From positions 3,844,001-3,908,000 of the forward strand of contig CAJQUN010000014.1 in NCBI GenBank assembly GCA_907163345.1: a stretch of 64,000 nt of DNA. The letters are read 5' to 3'. The notes below the pieces were generated by a model. That model saw nothing but the letters and a program-made list of their open reading frames with translations, was not told the origin of the DNA and did not search any database. The first letter of the stretch is position 1; the number at the start of each line of letters is the position of its first letter. The DNA is from Haberlea rhodopensis. Taxonomy: Eukaryota > Streptophyta > Magnoliopsida > Lamiales > Gesneriaceae. The position numbers and the translations under genes are program-made. Positions 1 to 10,500 of this stretch are shown here, one piece after another.

Positions 1-20
1 TTACAAATTTCACATGTTGC

Positions 21-616
21 ATCCTACTTAGGGATGGCAATGGGGCGGGTCCAAACCTGGACCCGTATTGAACCCGACCCGTCGGGGCGGGTCCAAATCC
101 GCTTCAATCGGGTTTGGAAGCGGGGCGGGGCGGGTCTTGGGATTGGCCGCACCCGCCCCGCACCCGCCCCGCTAAGCATTTTTAATTTTTTTTTTTAAAA
201 AAATTAATATTAAATATACATTTCACTTCTTTGATTGTACAATAATGTGTTATTGTTTAATTTCATATCAAAATTCATGTGTTTATGGTAAAGAAATTGA
301 ACATTTTGAATGTAATAAAAACTAAATAATAAATATTTGATAGTTTAAAGATAGTTTTACGATGTTTATTATAAATATTTACTAGAGGAAAACATTAAAT
401 TCAATCTCAAAACTCAATTTTTGTGTTTCAAAATTAATTTCTACCAAATTTTTTTTTTTATAAAAAAAAATTGTTTGCGGGGCGGGGCGGGTAAACCCGC
501 GAACCCGGCGGGTCTAAGCGGGGCGGGGCGGGTATGGGTTTTATGTGTAGCGGGGCGGGTCCTGGGATTGACCAAACCCGTCACAAACCCGCCCCGTTGC
601 CATCCCTAATCCTACT
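21..616. mobile_element. hAT-type MITE with 8-bp target-site duplication
   Basis: A non-autonomous DNA element occupies 29-608. It opens with TAGGGATGGCAA and closes with the reverse complement TTGCCATCCCTA. The flanking 8-mers at 21-28 and 609-616 are both ATCCTACT, a perfect 8-bp duplication as expected for hAT elements. The ends are very GC-rich (repeated GGGGCGGG), the centre is AT-rich, and there is no transposase. The short ORFs inside are chance reading frames. Confidence 0.88.
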
Positions 617-654
617 TCTATTTTTACATCTTTTTATATCCAACTTACTTTTGA

Positions 655-1240
655 CCATGATGCATGAACATTTTTACGGCGACAGTATACGACACGACAC
701 ATATATGGTGATATGTATTTCCAAAAGTTACAGGATACGATACAGTTGTGATACAAATGTATATTTTTATGTTTATATTTTTAAAATTCTAAAACCATGT
801 AAAAACAAAAAAAAATATTTTTACTAAATTCAATAAACGTATAAATAAATTCATGTCATTGGAATCATCATAATATCACACATGCTAACACACGGTGCAT
901 ATTACTTTTATTAACATAAAGTTTAACAAGCAAGTCCAAATAAAATATAAAATCGAATATATTCTTAGTAAATTTAATAAATGCATCAATAAACGCATGT
1001 TACTAAATCATCATAATACTACTAATACTAGCACAAAATATATATTACTTCAATTGACATACATTTTGTCGGACAAGCCCCTCGTAAGTGTCCGACACAG
1101 CGTGTCCGACATGCCCCTCGGAAGTGTCCGACACGGGTGTCCGAATTACTTTTAATTTTTAAATTAAGAACACAACACGTGGCGTGTCTGATGAGTGTCC
1201 GAGAGATGTTGATGTTCGAGGAGTGTCAGACATTTCATCA
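655..1240. repeat. GTGTCCGACACG-rich dispersed repeat, copy 1
   Basis: The left side reads like 'cgacacgacacatat...ccaaaagttacaggatacg' and the right side is a cluster of GTGTCCGACA words around 1070-1240. The same design recurs at 30662-31132 and 59745-60095, so it is a family of non-autonomous inverted-repeat elements. I could not fix the exact termini or a target-site duplication in this copy. Confidence 0.5.
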
Positions 1241-1763
1241 AATGATTTTCAAGAGTGCTCGTGCATCATACCTTTTGACACTTACCAAGTTAGTCGCTCT
1301 AGATGCAAAACTTAGATTATTTTTGCAATTGCTTATTCAAAACATAAATATTTTTATATTGTCTGTACTTAAAATTGTAAAAAATTACTTTTAGTAAAAA
1401 CATTGAGTGTTTGCTATTAAAATAAAAACAGTTTAATCAACTTTAATTAATTACAAATTGACACCGCTCAACTTAAAGCAGTCATAAACATCTTATAACT
1501 TGTTTATCTATTTCTGTTTTTACCTTCTTCTTTTTTAGAAGCAGAAACAAGAAAAACAACCAACAAAAATCTAATTTCTTTGTCTAAAAGCAGGTAAGCA
1601 CATCTGAGAATTATTTGCAAACACACACTAAATCAACATAAAAGAATAAGCAAATAAAAACACACGTTAATATAGGAATAAGTTATGCCACGAAATTGAC
1701 ACATGCATCATAATCATCAACCACTCGAATCATGGAATTCCAACTTCAAAATAACATAAATTT

Positions 1764-4700
1764 TCAAGAAATATATCCTTTGCTCCTCAAACTCTCAACA
1801 GAATCCTTGATAATTTGCTCCATGGGAATAAACTGGAGACCCATATCTTTTAGCTTTTTTGCTGCATCCTTACTCCTCAGTAATCCAGGCTGAGTATCCT
1901 TCGGTAAACTACAAAATGTCACATGGATTGCATAAAATACAGTTGCATCAGATTACATTCAGCAGCAGTGAAATGTGATTCAGAAATGTCGTACAAAAAG
2001 AGTGGAAATGAAAATGACAAATCAATATCATCGCTGTTGTCATTGTCCTCAAACCATTAGTTGCTCCAAAACTAATTGCAACGAATTTGAAATTAAAGTT
2101 TAAATGATCTCCAAATAGCTTACTTCAATTATGATTTGCGCCCCAGCAACTCTACATAGTAATTATGTCCCTAGTTACTTTTGACCTTCCTCTCATTTTC
2201 TTTAACCAGATATTTGCATCTCATCCTTTAACATTATAAGCGATAAGCGTTAAATATATTCGCTAGTTTTAACAAAACAAAACTAATCTCATTTTCACCA
2301 GTCACCATAAACTTTTTATAATTTGATTCATTCCTGTGCATGTAACCATCCATCCAAACTTATGATTTGCACCCCAGCAACTCTCATCTCCTGAATGTAT
2401 TTTTTCAATATCACAATATTCAACAGCGTATGACTTATGGTATAGGGGTGCAAAACTTTACAATGGAAGACAAGGTTCAACATCGAGGACCATCTTTTCT
2501 TCGTTAGGCGTGCAGAAACTTTACAATGGAAGACAAGTTTCAACATCAGAGGACCATATTTTCTTCGGGTTTTCATCCCACCCCAGACAACTTTTCAAAA
2601 ATAAGTTGAAAGGAAAAGACGAGACATAGGAGATTGTTGAAGAGTTCGTTAGGATATGGATATCGTGTTCCTACATTTTAGAGATAGGATAGGCCGAGTA
2701 TTCCTATAGTTTAGAGATACAATAGACTGATTATATTCCTAAATTTTAGAGTTTGGTGTATATAATAAGTCATAACTCTTCATCTTGTACTCTACACATA
2801 GGGGACTTTTGGTTGAATAACTCTCTTGTTTCCTTCCTTTTGTTAGCTTATAGAGATCATTTTCGCAGAGTCACTTGGAATCTGTTGTAACAGGCCTAGG
2901 CTTATCTTCGTGTTTAATGTTCATATTTCACAGATCAGAGTCGAGTGATGCAAGAATATTACTTATCATGGAGATGTTTTATGAGTAGATGAAAATTACC
3001 TAGGCACCTTGTACTCAGGGTAACATTCTGCAACCTTAGCAGCAAAGTCACCATAATGAGAAATAGCCTCAACGCACAAGTGACGTCCAGTAGCCAATGT
3101 ATTCTCATACACAAGTATGTGTGCTAGAGCCACATCTTTCACATGCACAGATCCCATAAAGAAATTCTCATAGATTAATGTGCAGCCTATTGCGATCAAA
3201 AAACTATAATCAGTATCAATCTAGCTCTGATAAATGAGTGCATCACTAAATTTTTAAAAATTTATTCATTTTGAAAATAAAGCTCAGGGTGAAATGACAG
3301 CATTGGCTTCATCTTTTCATCTCTCTCGCTTGCATAACAATGTAGTTCCTTCCCAAGCATTTAGATGCTGAAACATAATGAAATTGAATTACCCTCAAGA
3401 AGGCGAAGAAGCATCAACATGCTTGCATTCAGTGTTGGTGGGATTACAGGACCCATTACAGTCCCAGGATTCACAACAACGACATCCAGACCATTGTCCT
3501 CGGCAAATTTCCAAGCAGCTTTTTCAGCCAGTGTTTTAGAAAGTGGATACCAAAGCTAACAAGCAGTTGAGATGTAAGTTAGTTGTAATGAATGCATGAC
3601 ACAAGATTGCACTGTTCGTCCCATAGTCATGGGGCTTTGAATATTAGTCTCTACACCACTTTCATTTGCCATCGGGTAATATGGACAAAATTTTGATCTT
3701 TTTAGCTAACATCTGTTGATTAATCCAACTGATAGCATTTGACATGAACGGGTTATGTCACATAAATTAAACCCAATCAGCCTACAATTGACATACCAAA
3801 TTTAAAAAATGAGACCTTTCCGAATCATAATTCTAACCTTGTCTACATCTCAACTTTGGAAGTCTCTAAAATGCCATCAAATTATTTCAAAATTTGACAC
3901 AAATCTTTGCAATACTCCGGTTTTAGTTTAGATATAATTTTTGGGCAAACATTCAGCCTACCATTAGCTAATCGAGCAGTTGAATTTATTGGAGAAAAAT
4001 TAACGCAGAGTAAGAATTTCAGTGACAACGATAAATATACCTATAAGCAAATTTAAAGCAGTAAATTGAACTCAGAAGTACCGCATCTCTTACTTGTATC
4101 TGTCTGGTGGTCTGTGAGTTAGAATTCTAACTCCTTAATTTAGCACTCTGCATGAATAAATAAGAAAAATTACCCCATTTTGCTTGCAGAACTCCTCGTC
4201 TGTGAAGCAATCTTCATTCTTAACCACATCACCCGGCCATTTGGGGCTCGGAATAATAGCCGATATTGAAGAGGTTACAACCACCCGTCGAACGCCGAGC
4301 TCTTTGGCTGCCGTCAGTACATTAATAGTGCCACTAATTGCCGGATCCAACAGTTCACGCTACAAAGAAACATATTAAATAGAAAATGATAACTAAAAAA
4401 ATTTAATCACTCGCTAAATAGTATCGATTCAGTTTATTATGAAAATCTCGTGTTCAATTCAGCACACACTTGAGGATCGTGGACTTGATCGACAATGCAA
4501 GGGGAAGCAAGGTGAAACACCCCGGTAGCACCGGTAACGGAGGCGACAATGGAATTATAATCAAGCAAATCCATCTGGAAAAGACGGAGGCGGGATTCAG
4601 CTCCTTCCATCGCTTCTAAGTGCTTCGTTTCTTTATCATCTTCTGAAGAAAAAAAAAAGGTCGAAATAGTAAACAAATGCTCAATTACGCAACACTTCCA

Positions 4701-4849
4701 TAAAATCAAAAAGGTGAGAGGAAGGAACTGAGATTCTTGACGGTGGCGTGGACGGTGTAGCCGCGCTGAAGGAGAAGCTGGACGAGGCATGAGCCGATGT
4801 AGCCGCTCCCGCCTGTCACACAAACTACTTCTCCTTGTTTCCCTTCCAT
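1764..4849 (-). CDS. cinnamoyl-CoA reductase-like short-chain dehydrogenase (extended SDR)
   Basis: Complete gene of six exons: 4849-4729, 4642-4470, 4359-4174, 3555-3393, 3186-3000 and 1908-1764. All introns are GT-AG and the spliced reading frame of 975 nt gives 324 residues, the usual length for the family. Seen: the N-terminal Rossmann dinucleotide motif VTGGSGYIGS (about residues 11-20), the VVVTSS strand carrying the catalytic Ser (about 124-129), and YPLSK (163-167) as the catalytic Tyr-x-x-x-Lys. The protein ends in ...LRSKGYIS. Such enzymes reduce CoA thioesters or aldehydes with NADPH in the cytosol. The signature of genuine lignin CCRs (NWYCYGK) is replaced by LWYPLSK, so this belongs to the CCR-like/CRL branch (At2g33590 type, from memory), whose substrate I cannot assign. 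The start is the first ATG before the Rossmann fold. No frameshifts were seen. Confidence 0.92.
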
Positions 4850-5116
4850 CGTCACCTACCTACTCTCTGCTTCTGGGAAGTTCACTTATTCTCGTTTATT
4901 GATAAGTGGTGGGGTAATCTTGTAAACACATTTTGGCCACTACTTCGACTCAAACACAAATCGTCAAAAAAAAGTCACAAGCTCAGTTCCCTTGATTGCA
5001 TTTTCCCAAAAAAAAAAAAAAAAAAAGGTATTTTAAATTATATATTATTTATTAACGAAATTTTTTAAAACTAATATCTAAATTTTAAACCATCTTAATC
5101 TTAAAATAAAGAGTAA

Positions 5117-5239
5117 TCATCTCTCTGCAATGAGATTGTCCCACTGTTCCTCAGGCTTCTTCGAAAGTTTCGATGGTTTCTTCTTTTTCTGGCCGTCCTC
5201 GGCGCTGTAAATGGGTTTGGAAATCTGATGCTCGCTCAT
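5117..5239 (-). CDS. 40-codon small ORF upstream of the reductase, unknown
   Basis: An ATG-to-TGA ORF of 40 codons beginning MSEHQISKPIY, with a lysine cluster (GQKKKKPSKLSKK, about residues 17-29) and ending QWDNLIAER. Its base composition is clearly richer in G+C than the flanks, which suggests real coding sequence. I do not recognise the product. It lies on the same strand as the reductase, its stop 267 bp before that gene's ATG, so it may be an independent microgene, an exon fragment of a broken gene, or a leader ORF of the reductase transcript. The Copia LTR-like sequence starts within a few bases upstream of its ATG, so an original promoter or upstream exon may have been displaced. Confidence 0.35.
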   Translation of the reverse strand: MSEHQISKPIYSAEDGQKKKKPSKLSKKPEEQWDNLIAER

Positions 5240-6290
5240 TGTTGTTGATGTTAATTCATATTGTTAGTTAATTAAAGTTGAATTAGTCTAAGTAATGGTT
5301 GGTTAGATTAACTATTTTCATGGCACTTCTCCATGTCTTTGAAGTATGACATGAAAATAGGTTATAGTTCATTCTATTTAAGGTTAAGTCTAAGTTTTGT
5401 TTTTCAGATGTAATTACTCTCATTTTATGTAAACAAAAGAAGAATCTTTCTTCACATATCTCTTCCTTAGAATTATCCTTTATAATTAACATTGGTATCA
5501 AAGCATAGGAATAGCTCAGTCCAGCTTTCAGTTCCTATCTTGGACGGGAAAAACTACAACAGGTGGAGCATCCAAATGAGAGTACTTTTCGACTACCATG
5601 AATTTCTAGATGTCGTGGAAAGTGGTGTTCAGAATCTTGTCATAGATGCAACTGAAGCACAAAAAGTTGCTCACCGTGAAATCGTGAAGAAGGATAAGAA
5701 GGCTTTGTACTTCATTCATCAAGGAACGAGTGATACAATGCTTGAAGAGATAACTGGAGCAACCTCAGCAAAGCAAGCTTAGGATGCATTGTTGATGCCA
5801 TTCAAAGGAGCGGACAAAGTTGAAAAGGTAAGACTCCAAACTTTACGACGTCAATATGAACTTTTACAGATTTGATCCGAGCTCTCTTATTGAATTGCTC
5901 ATTCAACGAGCATTCTCAATATTATGACTTCGTAAAGTTTGGAGTCTCACCTTTTTAACTTGTGAAGAACTTGGAATAAAACATGAAGTCACATTTCCTT
6001 ATACCCCACAACACAGTGGAGTTGCCGAACGAAAGAATAGATCAATAATGGACATGACAAGTTGCATTCTAAAGGCTAAAGGTATGCTAAATTCTTTTTG
6101 GGGTGAAGCGGTCTCATGCTCTGTTTATTTGTTGAATAGATCTCTTACAACAAGTGTCAAGAATATTACCCCTGCTGAAGCGTGGAGTGGTCATAAACCA
6201 GTTGTAAAACATCTCAAAGTATTTGGTTCCATCGTGTATGTCCATGTTCCTGCATAAACAAGGAAAAAACAGTCTTTTCCCCTCAATCAT
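5240..6290 (+). mobile_element. Ty1/Copia retrotransposon remnant (LTR, gag piece, integrase piece)
   Basis: A putative LTR of about 250 bp (5240-5489, TG...CA) is followed by TTGGTATCAAAGCA, a good match to the tRNA-Met primer-binding site of plant Copia elements. A gag-like frame follows at about 5510-5780 (PILDGKNYNRWSIQM, typical of the Copia gag N terminus) and ends in a stop. After an inverted segment, an integrase fragment runs at about 5965-6257 (TPQHSGVAERKN, then FWGEAV and VFGSIVYVHVP). Protease, reverse transcriptase and the 3' LTR are absent. Clearly inactive. Confidence 0.8.
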
Positions 6291-7310
6291 CCAGTTTTTT
6301 CCTTCTTTGTGCAGGAAAAAAAAAATTTACACCCTCAAAAAAATTTTAACCAGTATTATTAAAAAAATCGCCCCCAAGAATTTTTTTCTATGTCTGCCCT
6401 GATCATATCGATTGCAAAATTAAGCCAAAGGTATCGTAACGTCTCATTTTATTTGCTTCTCGAACTTTCATTTCTACTGTATTAATGAAATTATACATCA
6501 TAAATAGGTTTTGATAAAAAAAATCAATTGGAGATTGGTTTGAATTTCTATTAAAATGCATATTCTTTTATATTAAATACAAATTATAAAAGAACGATAA
6601 CTAACTCCTGTTTGAGTCTTGCAGTTGATGTCACAAGCACACATCCACAATTTAACAAGATGAACACTAATATTTATAGTGATTCACCCTACGTCCACTC
6701 AAAATCCTCAATAAGACCACTTCTTTATTGATAACAAAGAAGACAAGAGAATTGAGAATACGAAATATTTCACTCAGGACATTCTGATTTTAATATTCAC
6801 TTTCTTTCGGCTAATCCTATTCCTTCCAAGGATAAAAACCCTCCTTAATAAATTCTCATACTCAATCATCACTTTCACCTCTACAGTTATACATGTAGAA
6901 GAGAACATTTGTGTTTTTAAGATGTTTTGGAATGAAAAATAAGTGGGTGTACACTATATATTGATGTAGATTATGAAAGAACAAACATAATAAAATCATT
7001 TCTTACATAATGAAACACATCAAATCTGACTAACACACATGTTAATTCAACTATAATGGTTTGATCTCAACAAACTGTTGGGAGTTGTGATTTCAAATAC
7101 CATATAAATACATCTCAAATACATTGGGTCAAAAGATATCAATTTCAAATTCATTATCAATCTTCGCTGAATGAATTTGAAACTTGAATTTCAAATCCGA
7201 AATCCATTGCCCAAACACATTCCATCATCATTTCAAAAATCTCCCCAAACTTTAAAAAAAACTTTTCATTACACCCATGCATGAATGATAAGTGAAGTGG
7301 ACCTACCCAA
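6291..7310. other. AT-rich intergenic sequence, nothing recognised
   Basis: No coding frame, RNA gene or element ends could be supported. Just beyond it, a roughly 40-bp stretch containing CGTCCTTGGCCTTTATTCTCA occurs at about 7325 and again at about 7453, a short direct duplication downstream of the aquaporin gene. Confidence 0.5.
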
Positions 7311-7581
7311 CAATTATTAACAATCGTCCTTGGCCTTTATTCTCAATCACAAGAAGTCACGTATAGTGCCAATAATTTGGATACATAATAACAAAATAAT
7401 ATCAAGACACAACCAGAGTTGGTCTGTCTACTCATCAAGGGCGGAAAACAAGTCGTCCTTGGCCTTTATTCTCACTCGCAACAAACCACACACAATGCAC
7501 TGCCATATTGTCTGCATGGCACCCATAATATATATTTTAATGCTGCTTATCATATATATGTATATAGAAAAGGCCCCCCAG

Positions 7582-10500
7582 CTAACGTCGGAAGCTCCTA
7601 GCCTGGCGTTGTGGTGGAACCCCATCTTCATCATCTCCTCGGAGTTTAACGAGACTATAGATGGCTGCTCCAGCCACAGCTCCAAGTGTTGGCGCCACAA
7701 GATATATCCATATCGACTTGTAATTCCCCGCAGCAACCGCTGGCCCTAGAGTTCTCACCGGATTCATTGAAGCACCGCTAGATTGCCTGCAGGATAAATA
7801 AATTTGGTGCGAGTATAACGACCATGGTTCGCCGTCGCTGGAACGGTGCCCGGAACGGAGGCCTCCGTTCCAGTTAAAATAACATTTCACGGAAAGGTAA
7901 CGGAACGGATTTTTTTAAAAAATTATCAAAAAAATTAAAAAAATTGAATATTTTAAGAAAAAAATATTTATTGGATGCACCAAAAAATGGCCGTTCCGCC
8001 GTTCCAGAGCAAGCAAAACTTTCCGTTCCACCGTTCTCTAGCAAAAAAAACCCGTTCTCTAGCTAAAAAACCGTTCCGATCTTGCCGGAACGCCGGACAG
8101 GTTGGGGCGGGGAACCGTTCAGAAAGTTCCGATACCGTTTCTGTAAACTATGATAACGACGGAACACGCCACTAATCATTGGATTTCTAATATATATAGC
8201 ATACAGTTACCCTGATTTATATTACTTACCCAGCAACAAGAATGTTAAGAATGACTGTAGCTCCAACTGCTATACCTGCCAGTTCTCCAACCTGTACGTT
8301 CACCAAAATTCACTGAATCAACGCATATATGCATAGAAGATATAGTTTATTAATATAGAGAGAATATAGATGGAGAACTCACTGCACGGGTATCAGTGGC
8401 AACTGCTGTTACTACAAATAGTAGATTAAATGTAATGAGGAACTCGAGTGCGAAAGCCTGACCGTTGCTGTCAGAAGGCACGGTGACACCGCCAGACATA
8501 GAAGGGTTGAATACTCCTTTGAGTGCAAATGATGCGCATATAGAAGCTGATACCTGTGCGGTAATGTATGCAGGCACTTGCGCCCACGGAAAGTGACGGA
8601 ATACTGCAAATGCTATGGTGACCGAGGGGTTCAGATGTGCACCAGAGATGTGTCCAGTCGATAGGATCACTATCATCACTGCCAATCCCGCGCAGGCCGC
8701 ATTTCCAATCAGTGTTTCAGCTCCGTTGTACTTTTGGTTCACTATTGGCCCAGCAGTTGCTGCAAATATCAGGATGAATGTCCCTACAAATTCTGCCCCC
8801 ACCTGCAAAAAAGATTGTAATAATAAAGATCACAGGGTTATTCCTTACATCTATCAAACAATAGATATTCCAAAAGCAAGAAGTTCAATCGAAAATTTGT
8901 TGAGAAGACTACGTTCTCTCTCATGTGCACCGTGTGAAAACTATGAAACAGTAAAAATCTATACATCGATCAAGCCAACCCATGAGTTTATGGGTTCTCT
9001 ATTGACCTACTAGCGTCGATGCAAAGAAACATCTGAATAAATGACTGAGAAAAGCTCACAACTCAATTGAGGGTGATAAGTGTACGAGGGAGGCCTCAAA
9101 GCTCAACAGATTGACGCTTAAAATGCTTTCAAGTGCAAAAATGAGTCCATAGGAAGTCTCAATTCGATGAAAAAGTTAGGTGGCCAAGATTTGCATGCCA
9201 AGGTGCAAAGAACATGGATAGCGGTGAATAGCAGTTAAGGTGTTTGCTACTCATGGAAGATTAAAATGAAGACTTTGCTTTTGAACAAGGGAAGCAAAAT
9301 TCTCAATACTAGGATGTTTTTATCAAGTTATTGGCATATGTTTGAAATAAAGAAAAGATTCAAGTGATACAGAAAAGCCACAAAAAAAATGGGACAAGAA
9401 CGTATCTGATGTTGCTAAACTTCATCAAAATTTTCTCAGAATTGAATTAGCTGGCTATGATATGTACATTAAACAATAATTGCTTTGCTAAAGGTGATAA
9501 TTTTCTGAGACTTTTTTCAAAGCCTTACTGTCTAAGGTGTATCTTTTCTAGATCACGTGCAATTTGGCCCAGCATGGCCCGTGATGCTACAGCATGGCCC
9601 ATGATGCTACCGTAATGAGTCATTCGGGGTCTCCACTTTTGGCCCAGTACACATCTTATAATTTTTTTTGGAAAAAAATCAAGCTGATACATTTTCATAA
9701 AACTTAATTCATCATAGTCAGGAAAAAATTCTTCAATAACTTAAGTCAATTTTAAGTTAAAATGATAATAGCGACCTTAATCTCTCACACTCACATTTTC
9801 AGCTTTCACTCTTGTTTCAAAACCCAAAAGACACCAAATCGCATGATCTAGGGTTTCAGACTACCGGTGACCAGATGGCCGGTGGACGGTCTCAAACGTT
9901 TGGCAATAGTGAGGGAAGCTAACCAGTGTATGGGCTCGTACCAATTCATTGACGGATCGAAGAAATCGAACCTAAGAGCTGAAAACCTAGGTCATGCGAT
10001 TTCGCCCCTTGTAGAACAAATTCAGGAGATTCCACGACGACTCTCGGTGGCAATTGAATTGTAAACATTTTCGTATATTGGGCTCGTTGAACGGAGGTCG
10101 GGCGACGAGGAAAGGAACAATTTTCTGTACGGTGGTCCAGTGCATCTTTTCGCACATTCAGTGTGTGTTTGCGATTTTGTGAAAATTTGAAATCAGTAAG
10201 TGATGCACGAATTGAAAATCAGTAAGTGATGCACAGAAATTGGGAATCCGTAACTGATGCACGAAAAATGAAAATCAGTAACTGATGCACGCAAATTAAA
10301 ATCAGTACTTATGTATGAAAATTGAAAATCATTAACTGATGCATGAAAATTAAAATCAATAACTGATACACGAAACACAGAAAAAGTATGTGATGCAAGA
10401 ACCATAATCACAAGCGGGTGTGATGCATAACCATTCAATTAAGTAAATGATGCACAAACCAGTTATTTTATTTCCTACATCAGTTGTTTTTTGCAAATTT

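Noticed and set aside
7330..7749. Plus-strand frame of 139 codons
   Set aside because: It overlaps exon 4 of the NIP gene in antisense, and the conserved aquaporin sequence on the minus strand explains the open frame.
9867..10064. Frames around 9867-10155 on both strands with coding-like composition
   Set aside because: Neither translation resembles a known protein, both are short, and they lie inside the NIP intron next to repeats.
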